NCBI GenBank assembly: GCA_021782495.1
Contig: JAJXUV010000001.1
Span: forward strand, 118,637 to 182,636
Length of the DNA: 64,000 bases
Source of the DNA: Pseudomonadota bacterium
Lineage (GTDB): Bacteria > Pseudomonadota > Gammaproteobacteria > UBA1113
Direction of reading: 5' to 3'
Shown: one piece after another, positions 1-8,227 of the stretch
Layout of the letters: each line of letters starts with the position of its first letter
How positions within the stretch are numbered: position 1 is the first letter of the stretch
Notes under the pieces: model-generated
The model's input: the letters and a program-made list of their open reading frames with translations, nothing else
The model's database searches: none
Told to the model about the DNA's origin: nothing
Position numbers and translations under genes: made by a program

Positions 1-196
1 TTGTGCGTGTGCGCGTGCTGGCTTCAAAAAAGACATTGACGACCGTTTTGTCTTTCAAATCTTCCGTGTGGCGTAAACGATGCTGTTCATCGATAAAACG
101 ATCGACTTGGGTGAGTAAAGCATTTAAACTCGATTGCGTGAATCCGTCCACAGTGAGTAAATGCTTTAATTGCCCATTCTTATCCCATTGTTCCAT
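1..196 (-). CDS. pyrB: aspartate carbamoyltransferase, N-terminal part (cut by window edge)
   Basis: Catalytic chain of aspartate transcarbamoylase, which joins carbamoyl phosphate and aspartate in pyrimidine synthesis in the cytoplasm. Only the first 65 codons are present. The translation opens MEQWDKNGQLKHLLTVDGF and ends in FFEASTRTRT; STRTR is the carbamoyl-phosphate binding motif of this family, placed about where expected near residue 60. The ATG at 196 fits the usual pyrB start. The neighbours ruvX and yqgE are the usual company of pyrB in many gammaproteobacteria. Identity is secure; nothing can be said about the aspartate-binding half, which lies outside the window. Confidence 0.9.
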   Translation of the reverse strand, partial: MEQWDKNGQLKHLLTVDGFTQSSLNALLTQVDRFIDEQHRLRHTEDLKDKTVVNVFFEASTRTRT

Positions 197-280
197 AACC
201 ACTACTCATATTTTTTTCTATAAAAACCCACATTGGACTCAGCACTCACTGCGTTCCTGCTTTGCCCTTCGGGCGCATCT

Positions 281-356
281 TGCGCGTCATTTTGACGTGA
301 AAAATGCTCATTTATGCTCGTATAAACTCCGCTTTTTCCCCTCAAAATGACGCACA
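281..356. repeat. 76-bp imperfect inverted repeat between pyrB and ruvX
   Basis: Two 24-base arms (281-304 and 333-356) are complementary at 21 of 24 positions around a 28-base loop. They share the core GCGTCATTTTGA. The element occupies much of the 211-bp pyrB-ruvX gap; no credible gene lies there, as the ORFs covering it follow the repeat. It may be one copy of a dispersed intergenic element or a transcript-end hairpin. Neither arm is followed by a clean T-run. Confidence 0.55.
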
Positions 357-407
357 ACCTGCCTCCACATCTGGGTTTTTTCGTACCTTCAGACCTGACA
401 TAAGTGC

Positions 408-887
408 TCATCTTTCACTGTCAAATTGTTGTAACCATTGTTCTAAAATCAATTTCGCCGCCAAACTGTCTATCGCGCTTTTTTTTAAGGCTTTATAACC
501 ACCCTTTTCAAAAATTTGCGAGCGTGCTTCTTTGGAAGTTAAACGCTCATCCGTCACATACAACGGCAATTGAAAACGCTTTTTTAATTCTAAAGCAAAA
601 TGCGTGGCTTTTTCTGTGATCCATTGTGGCTTGTCATCCATGTAAACCGGAATTCCCACCACCAGCGCAAAAGGCCGCCATTCTTTTATAAGCGCCGCAA
701 TGCGCGCCCAATCAATTTCTTCTTTCACCAAATACAGCATTGCTAAGGGTGACGCGGTACGCGTTAACAATTGTCCCACAGCCACGCCCATTTTTTGAGT
801 GCCATAATCAAAACCCAAGGCCACGCCTTGTGGCTTGAAATCTTCTTGCCAATAACTGGGTAAGGTATCAGGCATGACCCATATCAT
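408..887 (-). CDS. ruvX: RuvX/YqgF family, putative pre-16S rRNA nuclease / Holliday junction resolvase-like
   Basis: RNase H-fold nuclease of the YqgF family, implicated in maturation of the 16S rRNA 5' end. The family signature GFDYGTQKMGVAVGQ near residue 26 carries the first catalytic Asp, TDERLTSKEA around residue 115 is the second conserved block, and SAIDSLAAKLIL near the C-terminus gives the third acidic site. Length (about 159 residues) is slightly above the usual 135-150. The gene overlaps the 3' end of yqgE, so the two are translationally linked. Two starts are possible, ATG at 887 or ATG at 875; neither has a strong ribosome binding site. Confidence 0.9.
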   Translation of the reverse strand: MIWVMPDTLPSYWQEDFKPQGVALGFDYGTQKMGVAVGQLLTRTASPLAMLYLVKEEIDWARIAALIKEWRPFALVVGIPVYMDDKPQWITEKATHFALELKKRFQLPLYVTDERLTSKEARSQIFEKGGYKALKKSAIDSLAAKLILEQWLQQFDSER

Positions 888-1440
888 CCGCTAAATTGTC
901 TGGATTAAATCCCAAACTTTTAACCGCACGCTGCCACCGCTCTGCAAAAGGCGCTACAAACACAATGTCTAAATCTGCGGGCGCCACCAACCAATCATTT
1001 TGCGCCACTTCTTTTTCGATTAAACCCGCCGTCCAGCCGCAATAGCCTAAGATCATCAGCGCATCGTGTGGACCTTGGTTGTGTGCCATCGCTTGTAAAA
1101 TATCTTGGGAAGACGTGATGGCGACTGTATCACAGACCGACAAAGTAGATTGCCATGGTTTATCAGGCTTGTGTAACACAAAACCGCGATCGGGTTGCAA
1201 AGGCCCTCCCAATAACACCGTCGAAGACAATTGGATATCTTTATCCACTTCAATCTTCATTTCAGCGAAGACATCGATTAATTTCATGTCTAAGAAAGGT
1301 CGGTTGATTACCACACCCATAGCACCTTCCGAACTGTGGGTGCAGACATACACCACACTGTGATGGAAATGCGCGTCTTGCAATTCTGATGTCGCAATTA
1401 AGAACTTATTTACCAAATTAAAATCAACGTCACTACTCAT
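868..1440 (-). CDS. yqgE: YqgE/AlgH family protein (UPF0301)
   Basis: A 190-residue member of the YqgE/AlgH family, a cytoplasmic fold of unknown biochemical role; in Pseudomonas AlgH is tied to alginate regulation. Family blocks visible are FLIATSELQDAHFHHSVVYVC at the start, GAMGVVINRP around residue 42, LLGGPLQPDRGFVLH around residue 78 and ILGYCGWTAGLIEKEV around residue 130. Length matches the family. It sits directly upstream of ruvX, the typical arrangement, and overlaps it. The start ATG at 1440 overlaps the end of the small upstream ORF by four bases, implying one transcript. Confidence 0.92.
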   Translation of the reverse strand: MSSDVDFNLVNKFLIATSELQDAHFHHSVVYVCTHSSEGAMGVVINRPFLDMKLIDVFAEMKIEVDKDIQLSSTVLLGGPLQPDRGFVLHKPDKPWQSTLSVCDTVAITSSQDILQAMAHNQGPHDALMILGYCGWTAGLIEKEVAQNDWLVAPADLDIVFVAPFAERWQRAVKSLGFNPDNLADDMGHA

Positions 1441-1625
1441 ACATTGTCTGATTCGGCTTTGTCGCGCAAACGATTAAGCCGTTCATATTCCTTGCGCTCT
1501 TTAGATTGACTTTTAGATTCAGGGATCGATCGTCTTAATGCCTCTAAAAAAGAATCGATTTCACTGACATAATGTTTATCTCGCTTTCTCAATACCCGCT
1601 CCTTAAGGTTTGACAGCACTGCCAA
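1437..1625 (-). CDS. small charged hypothetical protein
   Basis: A 62-codon frame, rich in Arg, Lys and Glu, predicted alpha-helical, with no signal peptide or membrane segment. I do not recognise the family. It is bracketed by overlaps: its stop overlaps the yqgE start in an ATGA arrangement and its beginning overlaps the 3' end of the DsbG-like gene. This tight packing is the main reason to believe it is a gene. There is no ATG; the start would be TTG at 1625 or GTG at 1619, both without an obvious ribosome binding site, so expression by coupling is likely. Confidence 0.55.
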   Translation of the reverse strand: MAVLSNLKERVLRKRDKHYVSEIDSFLEALRRSIPESKSQSKERKEYERLNRLRDKAESDNV

Positions 1626-2430
1626 TCAATTCTTTTAATTGTGGTTCTGGCACTGCACCCATGACCGTATGGGCTTTACCTTGGTTGTCTTGGAAAATAA
1701 TGGTCGGCGTGACGGTAAATTGATAATCCGACATAAATTTCGTATTGCCATCAAACTTCGCTTTGAGGGCAGCAGAAGGATTGGCTAAAGGTTGAATGCC
1801 GCCTTGTTCTTTACCGGCATTAAACTGGCTCTCATTTTGTTTCAACAGTGCACTCGGATCTTTGGCATTCATAATAGCCATCGCCATACCTGGACTCGAA
1901 GGACGCAAGAAACCGACGAGAATCCAACGAATCGCCAAATCGCCACTGTTCACATAAGAACGGGTGTCACTGTAGAATTTGTGGCAAGCGGAACAATTAG
2001 GATCGCCAATCGCATAAATCACGTGTTTGGCATTGGCCGAACCGTCTAAAACCCAAGCAGTTTTAGAGGCATTGGCCCACGCTTTTTGCGCCAGTTCCGT
2101 ATTCACGTATTTATCGGTATCAGCGGCTGCACGACTTTGGCCATTGGCCATGATCACATTCCCAATGATAATATATTGTGCATTTTTATCGGCATAAATG
2201 ATGCCTTTTTGCCCTTCGGGCGATTTCACGACTAATCCGACCAAATCGCCAGGACCTGCAAATTGTTTGATCACTTGAACTTGCCCGTTGGTTATTTTTT
2301 GCACTAATGCAGTGTAATTATTCTGCGCAACAGCCGGTGCAGGGGCATTTGTTGCGGCTATAGAGACAGTTGTACTGACTAACAATAAACTGGCTAGGGC
2401 GGTGGTTTTCAAATGAGTGTGTAAATTCAT
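1603..2430 (-). CDS. periplasmic thiol:disulfide interchange protein, DsbC/DsbG-like
   Basis: Secreted thioredoxin-fold protein expected to isomerise or reduce disulfides in the periplasm. The chosen ATG at 2430 is preceded by AGGA at good spacing and gives a clear signal peptide (MNLHTHLKTTALASLLLVS, cleavage likely near SIAA); a longer frame from 2466 would bury it. The redox site is C-S-A-C within GDPNCSACHKFY, about residue 145. The cis-Pro loop is probably TVTPTI near residue 239. Overall about 275 residues, close to DsbC/DsbG with their N-terminal dimerisation domain. CSAC is not the classical CGYC or CPYC, so the preferred reaction is unsure. A dsbB gene lies 16 kb away. Confidence 0.85.
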   Translation of the reverse strand: MNLHTHLKTTALASLLLVSTTVSIAATNAPAPAVAQNNYTALVQKITNGQVQVIKQFAGPGDLVGLVVKSPEGQKGIIYADKNAQYIIIGNVIMANGQSRAAADTDKYVNTELAQKAWANASKTAWVLDGSANAKHVIYAIGDPNCSACHKFYSDTRSYVNSGDLAIRWILVGFLRPSSPGMAMAIMNAKDPSALLKQNESQFNAGKEQGGIQPLANPSAALKAKFDGNTKFMSDYQFTVTPTIIFQDNQGKAHTVMGAVPEPQLKELIGSAVKP

Positions 2431-2513
2431 GGGGAAGTCCTTTAGTTGAGAAATCTCTGTTATCATAGGCTCTTGCTACGTGAGTGTCAAGATTTTGAGT
2501 CAATAGGAATAAT

Positions 2514-3272
2514 ATGTTTAAAGATCATTTTTCAAGCCATGCGCATCAATACAGCCACGCACGTCCGACTTATCCAGATGAATTATTTAGTTATTTAGCG
2601 AGTTTGGTTAAGGAGCATGACCTCGCTTGGGATTGCGCAACTGGCAATGGACAGGCGGCGGTTAAACTAGCATCTTATTTTAAAAATGTGATCGCAACCG
2701 ATGGCAGTCAACCACAACTGGATGAAGCCACACGGCAAAAGAACATTGAATATCGCCTGGCTTTGGCAGAAGAATCTGGACTTCAAGGGGATTCAGTCGA
2801 TCTCATCACTGTAGCCCAAGCCGTCCATTGGTTTGATTTCAATGCTTTTTATGCAGAAGCAAAACGCGTATTAAAACCGAAAGGAATCATCGCTGTGTGG
2901 TGCTATACTTTGTTTTACACCGATCATCCTGAATTTAATGTTTTGTTAAATATGTTTTACAAAGATATCACTCAGCCATTTTGGCCTCCCGAACGAAAAC
3001 ACCTCGACGACAATTATGCTTTCTTGCCTTTTCCTTTTAAGGAAATGAAAAACATTCCCACCTTTTCTATTGTCAATCACTGGTCTATCCAGCAAATTAT
3101 AGATTACCTACAAACTTGGTCTGGTGTTAAAGGGTATGAAAAAGAGAAAAAAGAAAACCCTGTGGATAATTGGTTTATTCCAAGGTTAGATTCGATTATT
3201 GAAGATAGCGCGACAACATTGAAGATGACCTTTCCTTTGGTTTTGAAAGTGGGGTGTATGGAAAGAAACTAA
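2514..3272 (+). CDS. class I SAM-dependent methyltransferase
   Basis: Cytoplasmic S-adenosylmethionine methyltransferase of the type-11 family; the substrate is unknown. Motif I is DCATGNGQAA near residue 40, the acidic loop is ATDGSQPQLDEA near residue 62, and VDLITVAQAVHWFDF around residue 98 is typical of the trans-aconitate or ubiquinone-type methyltransferase superfamily. Length (252) is normal. The ATG is preceded by AGGA (aataggaataat). The gene is transcribed away from the DsbG-like gene and converges on aroK. A 27-bp dispersed repeat follows the stop at once. No operon partner suggests the substrate. Confidence 0.8.
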   Translation: MFKDHFSSHAHQYSHARPTYPDELFSYLASLVKEHDLAWDCATGNGQAAVKLASYFKNVIATDGSQPQLDEATRQKNIEYRLALAEESGLQGDSVDLITVAQAVHWFDFNAFYAEAKRVLKPKGIIAVWCYTLFYTDHPEFNVLLNMFYKDITQPFWPPERKHLDDNYAFLPFPFKEMKNIPTFSIVNHWSIQQIIDYLQTWSGVKGYEKEKKENPVDNWFIPRLDSIIEDSATTLKMTFPLVLKVGCMERN

Positions 3273-3284
3273 ACCCGCCTTCTC

Positions 3285-3311
3285 AACCGCGCCGCGACCA
3301 TCAGGAGGCGG
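3285..3311 (+). repeat. 27-bp dispersed 3'-end repeat, copy 1
   Basis: The stretch begins AACCGCGCCGCGACC and ends GGAGGCGG. It matches 22 of 27 positions of the copies at 8192-8218 and 53345-53371, and starts 12 bases after the methyltransferase stop codon, in the same orientation relative to the upstream gene as the other copies. Confidence 0.6.
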
Positions 3312-3321
3312 CGCAATTACA

Positions 3322-3837
3322 TTATCTGTTGTACGCAAAAGCAATACGCTTCACGATCTCATCCAATGCGAGATCGTCCGTGTCTACAATCAAATCCGCA
3401 GTTTCTTCATAAAGTCTTGTTCGTTCTTTTAATAAATTCTGCATTTTTTCGTAGGCGTTTTTGTCTTGCAATAAAGGTCTACTGTCTGCCGTGTTTTTGA
3501 TGCGTTCCCATAAAGTCTCTAAACGCGCTCTAAGATAAACGACATGGCCGAATGTTTTCAAATGTAAGCGATTGTCAGGATCCAGAATGGCACCCCCGCC
3601 TGTTGCAAGAACAATAGAAGGCAACTGTGTGAGCCTGTCAATCGTTTCAGATTCCTTACCTCTAAACCAATATTCGCCATAAGTGTGAAAAAGTTCGGGG
3701 ATGGATAATCTCATTTCAGTTTCAATAACACGATCGGCGTCGTAAAAAAGCTGATGAGTCAGTAGAGACAATGGTTTGCCAACGGCTGTTTTACCAGCAC
3801 CCATAAACCCAATAAGAAAGATCGACGATTTATCCAT
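3322..3837 (-). CDS. aroK: shikimate kinase
   Basis: Phosphorylates shikimate at O3 with ATP, the fifth step toward chorismate. The P-loop is GFMGAGKT at residues 10-17. Shikimate-binding residues fit the family: FYDADRVIE (Asp), FRGKE (Arg), LATGGGAIL (Gly-rich loop) and SRPLL (lid Arg). Length 171 is standard. It is the last gene of the aro operon, starting six bases after the aroA stop. The N-terminus has no extension. In many gammaproteobacteria aroK pairs with aroB; here aroA lies between them. Confidence 0.97.
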   Translation of the reverse strand: MDKSSIFLIGFMGAGKTAVGKPLSLLTHQLFYDADRVIETEMRLSIPELFHTYGEYWFRGKESETIDRLTQLPSIVLATGGGAILDPDNRLHLKTFGHVVYLRARLETLWERIKNTADSRPLLQDKNAYEKMQNLLKERTRLYEETADLIVDTDDLALDEIVKRIAFAYNR

Positions 3838-3843
3838 AAATAA

Positions 3844-5136
3844 TTAGTAACACAGTTGATTAAACAATTGAAAATAATTGGCGAAAGTTTTGTTGACATA
3901 CACATAATCGTTGATAATCACTTCAATGCCATAAGCTGCCACGAGTGAAAATGACATTGCCATACGATGATCCTGGTAAGTATCAATGGCCACACCACTT
4001 CGAATAGTTTTTGGCGGTGTAATCGTGATTGAATCTTCCCTGGTTTCAACCACCGCGCCTAACTTTCTAAGCTCAGTTTGCATTGCCAACAATCTATCCG
4101 TTTCTTTTATTTTCCAAGTGCCAATGCCACGAATGTGACTGGTTCCTTGAGCAAACAAACACAATACCGCCAAAGTCATGGCAGCATCTGGCATATTTTC
4201 CATGTCGACATCCACTGCACGAAGCGGCTTGTCAGCACTGACGCTAATACTGTCAGCAGTGTATACAACTTTCGCACCCATTTTTTCTAAAATCAATGCA
4301 AAATCCGCATCGCCTTGTAAACTGCTTTTACCCAAATGATTGACACAAACACTGCCGTTCAATGCAGCACAAGCTAAAAAATACGTCGCTGAACTGGCAT
4401 CGGGTTCAATGGTGTATTCAATCGCTTGCAAGGGTTTATTTGAATTCAGCGTATAAGTTAAATTTTTTTCATCGATCTCAGCGCCAAATTTAGTTAATAT
4501 TTTTAAGGTCATGTCCACATAACTTTTGGATCGCAGTTTATCGGGAATATGAATTTTTGTTTTCCTGTTCACAGCGCTTAAAGCCATCAATAATCCCGTT
4601 AAATATTGACTGGAATCTTTACCGCTGCAAGTAATTTCCGTTGCACGATTGTCTTTAAAAGGATAAATAGACAAAGGCGGATAACCTGGTTTTTCTAAAT
4701 AAGTGATATTCGCACCCAATTGCAAAAGACTCTCGACTAAATCTTCAATTGGCCTTTCTTTCATACGTTCTATGCCTGTTAATACATAATCTCCGTTTAA
4801 TACAGCCAACAAGGCCGTTAACATGCGGATGGTCGTGCCTGAATTACCGCAAAAAATCGTTGCCTCTTTCACGGAAAAATTTCCTGCACAACCGGTGATG
4901 CTGTAAGAATACGGCGTATCGCCTTCCACCATAGAAACACCTAATTCTTTTAAGGCTTCCATCATCAAACACACATCCTCAGACACATCCGGCACTCGAT
5001 GTAAAATACTTTTGCCTTTAGCCATGGCCGCTAACAACAATACTCGATTGGCAATGCTCTTCGAGCCCGGTAAATCCAGAGTTGCTTGAATGGTTTTTTG
5101 TCGGGGAGGTAAATGAAGGTGTGGTTGTTCTCTCAT
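3844..5136 (-). CDS. aroA: 3-phosphoshikimate 1-carboxyvinyltransferase (EPSP synthase)
   Basis: Transfers the enolpyruvyl group of PEP to shikimate 3-phosphate. Visible signatures are DLPGSKSIANRVLLLAA (substrate-binding Lys and Arg) at the N-terminus, FCGNSGTTIRMLTALLA near residue 92, ERPIEDLVESL, and near the C-terminus KETDRLLAMQTELRKLGA and YQDHRMAMSFSL. The KETDRL..ELRKLGA pattern resembles the class I enzymes of enterics. Length 430 is typical. The start overlaps the aroB stop by four bases (ATGA), so translation is probably coupled. Confidence 0.97.
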   Translation of the reverse strand: MREQPHLHLPPRQKTIQATLDLPGSKSIANRVLLLAAMAKGKSILHRVPDVSEDVCLMMEALKELGVSMVEGDTPYSYSITGCAGNFSVKEATIFCGNSGTTIRMLTALLAVLNGDYVLTGIERMKERPIEDLVESLLQLGANITYLEKPGYPPLSIYPFKDNRATEITCSGKDSSQYLTGLLMALSAVNRKTKIHIPDKLRSKSYVDMTLKILTKFGAEIDEKNLTYTLNSNKPLQAIEYTIEPDASSATYFLACAALNGSVCVNHLGKSSLQGDADFALILEKMGAKVVYTADSISVSADKPLRAVDVDMENMPDAAMTLAVLCLFAQGTSHIRGIGTWKIKETDRLLAMQTELRKLGAVVETREDSITITPPKTIRSGVAIDTYQDHRMAMSFSLVAAYGIEVIINDYVYVNKTFANYFQLFNQLCY

Positions 5137-6239
5137 AGACTTTCTCTATACCAAGTCAAAAGTTTCTCCAAATCTGCTTTGTCAAAAGCACGCACATAAT
5201 TGTCGCACACGGTTCCGATGGATTTTAAAAACACCATACGCCATTCCTTTGCTGTTGATTTTTTATCGACAGACAATGCGTTTGAAATTGCATTTAAATC
5301 CGATAAATAAGGGGTGTTCAATTGAAATTTCAGGAATTTTAAAGCTTTTTCTATTTTTGAAAAATTTTCCCAAGACAAATACCCGCGACAGTAAGACAAA
5401 TAACTTTCCAGATAAATGCCAATGGCCACAGCTTCTCCGTGCGCAACTGTATAGCCACTCAATTGTTCAATGGCATGACCGATGGTGTGACCGAAATTTA
5501 AAATTTGACGCAATCCGCCCGTTTCTTTTTCATCACAGACTACTACTTCTTTTTTGATGCGAATGCTTTCTGCGATGGTTTCTAACAACCACATTTTATC
5601 GCTTAACAACCAAGATTCTTCTGAATGCGCTTTTCTAAATTTCAATAGTCGTTCAAATTGTTTTACGTCTCGAATGAGACTGTGTTTTAAAATCTCGGCT
5701 AAGCCGTTTTGCAATTCATTGTCTGGCAATGTGTTTAAAAAATCGATGTCCATGTAAATCGCTTTGGGTTGAGAAAACACCCCAATGCTGTTTTTAGATA
5801 AGGACGTATTCACCCCCGTTTTGCCACCCACACTGGCATCGACCATCGCCAATAAAGTGGTTGGAATATAAATCACGGGAACACCGCGATTGTAGGTTGC
5901 CGCTAAAAAGCCGGCCAAATCGCAAACCACGCCACCGCCTACAGCAATCATACAAGCATCTCGATTGACACCCGCTTCTTGCAATTGGTCTTCCAATAAC
6001 GCCTTGGTTTCTCGTGTTTTAGAGGCTTCTCCAGCCTCAAAATTCAGCCACAAGGGAGAATACTCTGACCACAAATTTAATAATTTTTCTCGATACAATG
6101 TGCTGACTGTTGTATCGCTGATCACCACGAAACGTTTTGCATAAGATTGAAAAATGCTCGTCCAATTCAATGTATTTAAAATACCTGCGCCCAAATAAAT
6201 GTCATAAGGCGTATCAACATTGATGTGGATTTTAATCAT
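5133..6239 (-). CDS. aroB: 3-dehydroquinate synthase
   Basis: NAD- and metal-dependent cyclisation of DAHP to 3-dehydroquinate. The NAD loop GGGVVCDLAGF, the block TTLLAMVDASVGGKTGVN, and NFGHTIGHAIEQL with its metal-binding His are all present, as is EILKHSLIRD. I place the start at ATG 6239 (MIKIHINVDTPYDIYLG), giving 368 residues as usual for the family; the frame open to 6338 would read back through aroC. This start overlaps the aroC stop in an ATGA junction. Confidence 0.97.
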   Translation of the reverse strand: MIKIHINVDTPYDIYLGAGILNTLNWTSIFQSYAKRFVVISDTTVSTLYREKLLNLWSEYSPLWLNFEAGEASKTRETKALLEDQLQEAGVNRDACMIAVGGGVVCDLAGFLAATYNRGVPVIYIPTTLLAMVDASVGGKTGVNTSLSKNSIGVFSQPKAIYMDIDFLNTLPDNELQNGLAEILKHSLIRDVKQFERLLKFRKAHSEESWLLSDKMWLLETIAESIRIKKEVVVCDEKETGGLRQILNFGHTIGHAIEQLSGYTVAHGEAVAIGIYLESYLSYCRGYLSWENFSKIEKALKFLKFQLNTPYLSDLNAISNALSVDKKSTAKEWRMVFLKSIGTVCDNYVRAFDKADLEKLLTWYRESL

Positions 6240-7333
6240 GGTAGTTCCCAGCGACTCGATCGCGCCATTAAAACAGCATCGATCAACACCAAGGCACACA
6301 TGGCTTCGACCACGGGAACGGCGCGAATGGCGACGCAAGGATCGTGTCTAGAACCTTCCGGCAAAGTGAAGGTTGTTTTTTCACCTTGAAGATCCAGGGT
6401 TTCTTGCGCTTTCTGAATGCTGGAAGTGGGTTTAAAAGCAACCCGGCCGATCAAAGGTTGCCCCGTACTAATGCCACCCAAGGTTCCTCCTGCCCGATTA
6501 GTGCTGGTGCTAATCCCAGTTTCATTTTTGACGAAAAGATCGTTGTGTTCTGAACCCGAGATTGTTGCCGCAGAAAAACCCAAGCCTATTTCAAAACCTT
6601 TACTTGCATGAATGCTCAACATGGCTTTGGCCAAATTCGCTTCTAATTTTTCATACATAGGATCGCCCAAACCTACCGGTAATCCCAACACAATAAATTC
6701 AACCACGCCCCCCAAAGAATCTCCGGCTGTTTTGGCTTTTTCTAAGGCTGCGATCATGTTAGCTTCTGTTTTAGCATCTCCCACAAACAAAGCACTTTTA
6801 GATTTTTGCGTTGAAATCGCGGCGAAATCCTCTGAAGCAGGTGCTTGGATATTTCCCACCGCACAAAGGTGCGTGATAAAGCGAATGTTTTTCGTCGCCA
6901 ATAATTTTTTGGCAATCGCCCCCGCTGCCACTCGACAAGCTGTTTCACGCGCTGAAGAACGCCCACCACCTCGGTAATCAAAAACACCGTATTTTTCTAA
7001 ATAGGTAAAATTCGCATGTCCTGGACGCAAAATCGTTTTCATCGCTTCGTATTTGCTGCTGTCCGCATCTTGATTGTGAATGATGATGCTAATCGGCGTT
7101 CCCGTGGTAATGCCTTCAAAAACACCAGAATAAATTTCCGCTTTGTCTTTTTCAGTGCGCGGCGAGGTATAGGGATTTTGTCCCGGCGCCCTCACCGCCA
7201 AAGCGTCTTGAATGTCATTTTCAGTCAGTGGCAATCCCGCGGGACAACCATCTATGACTACGCCAATCGCTTTGCCATGAGACTCGCCCCAAGTCGTGAT
7301 TCTAAAAATATTTCCAAAACTGTTGCTGGTCAT
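6236..7333 (-). CDS. aroC: chorismate synthase
   Basis: FMN-dependent anti-elimination of phosphate from EPSP, producing chorismate. Signatures are TTWGESHGKAIGVVIDG at residues 13-29, the block RPGHANFTYLEKYG, and YRGGGRSSARETACRVAAGA around residue 120. The C-terminal block with RHDPC (residues near 340) carries a conserved Arg and Asp. Length 365 is normal for the bacterial monofunctional enzyme. Four-base ATGA overlaps exist with both aroE upstream and aroB downstream. Confidence 0.97.
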   Translation of the reverse strand: MTSNSFGNIFRITTWGESHGKAIGVVIDGCPAGLPLTENDIQDALAVRAPGQNPYTSPRTEKDKAEIYSGVFEGITTGTPISIIIHNQDADSSKYEAMKTILRPGHANFTYLEKYGVFDYRGGGRSSARETACRVAAGAIAKKLLATKNIRFITHLCAVGNIQAPASEDFAAISTQKSKSALFVGDAKTEANMIAALEKAKTAGDSLGGVVEFIVLGLPVGLGDPMYEKLEANLAKAMLSIHASKGFEIGLGFSAATISGSEHNDLFVKNETGISTSTNRAGGTLGGISTGQPLIGRVAFKPTSSIQKAQETLDLQGEKTTFTLPEGSRHDPCVAIRAVPVVEAMCALVLIDAVLMARSSRWELP

Positions 7334-8148
7334 TTTTTATTTGCTCCTGAATGAAATAAAGCGCGTGCTTTTAAGGTATTAGGCCGAACACCATGCCACA
7401 CGTAAAAGGATTCCGCGGCTTGTTCCACCAACATTCCCATGCCATCGGCTATTTGAGTTGCACCTAAGGCTTGCACGGTTTTCAAAAAAGGCGTCATTTC
7501 ATCAGCATAAATCAGATCATAACACAGCGTATTGGATGAAATAGCCGGAAGTGGTGGCGCACATTCTGTTCGTGGAATGGTGTTGATGACCATATCAAAA
7601 TGATCTGAAACACATTCTTCAAAACTTCGCGCTTCCATAGAGCCAAATGATTGAAAAATGGCTATCAGATTGTGTGCTTTAACCAGAGTACGATTCGCAA
7701 TGACAATCAAGTCCGACTTTTCAGACAACAAGGGATGTAAAATACCGCGCACCGCACCGCCTGCGCCCAAAATCAAAATGCGTTTGTGGGCCAAAGACCA
7801 ACCTAGAAAGTCTCGAATGTCTTTGATCAAACCCACACCATCCGTATTGTCCCCCAAACTGGTGCCATCCGTATTTAAAGTAATGGTATTGACCGCACCG
7901 GCCAATTGCGCGCGCAGCGTTAAAGTGGTGACCCAGCGAAAGGCTTCTTCTTTACAAGGAGAAGTCACATTGGCACCATTGCCGCCTTGTTGTTGGAAAT
8001 GTTCAATCGTGCGTACAAAACCCGTTTCAGACACCAAGAGTCTTTCATAACTCAGTTCTCGGTGCGTGTCTTCAGCAAAACACTGGTGAATTTGCGGCGA
8101 TCGACTGTGGGCGATAGGGCGACCGAGAACGGCGAATTTTCTCATCAT
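7330..8148 (-). CDS. aroE: shikimate dehydrogenase
   Basis: NADP-dependent reduction of 3-dehydroshikimate. The N-terminal AVLGRPIAHSRSPQIHQ binds shikimate, GANVTSPCKEEAF carries the catalytic Lys, GDNTDGVGLIKDI the catalytic Asp, and LILGAGGAVRGIL is the nucleotide-binding loop; ANRTLVKA provides the NADP phosphate-recognising Arg. 272 residues, normal. First gene of the aro operon; the 79-bp gap to glnA contains a 27-bp dispersed repeat, and no strong promoter is obvious, so read-through from glnA is possible. Confidence 0.96.
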   Translation of the reverse strand: MMRKFAVLGRPIAHSRSPQIHQCFAEDTHRELSYERLLVSETGFVRTIEHFQQQGGNGANVTSPCKEEAFRWVTTLTLRAQLAGAVNTITLNTDGTSLGDNTDGVGLIKDIRDFLGWSLAHKRILILGAGGAVRGILHPLLSEKSDLIVIANRTLVKAHNLIAIFQSFGSMEARSFEECVSDHFDMVINTIPRTECAPPLPAISSNTLCYDLIYADEMTPFLKTVQALGATQIADGMGMLVEQAAESFYVWHGVRPNTLKARALFHSGANKK

Positions 8149-8191
8149 TGAGTCAATACTCTCATTTGAGTTTTTTACCTGATTACATTAT

Positions 8192-8218
8192 CCGCTCCCT
8201 CACGGTCGCGGCTCGGTT
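8192..8218 (-). repeat. 27-bp dispersed 3'-end repeat, copy 2
   Basis: On the minus strand this reads AACCGAGCCGCGACC...GGGAGCGG, nine bases after the glnA stop codon and upstream of aroE. It differs from the copy at 53345-53371 at only two positions. Confidence 0.7.
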
Positions 8219-8227
8219 TCCATAGAT

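Noticed and set aside
202..411. 69-codon minus-strand frame between pyrB and ruvX
   Set aside because: It runs through the inverted repeat at 281-356 and looks like translation of repeat DNA, not a gene.
6240..6338. N-terminal extension of aroB
   Set aside because: The extra 33 codons read through the aroC coding region and are Arg/Cys-rich, unlike 3-dehydroquinate synthases; ATG 6239 gives the normal start.
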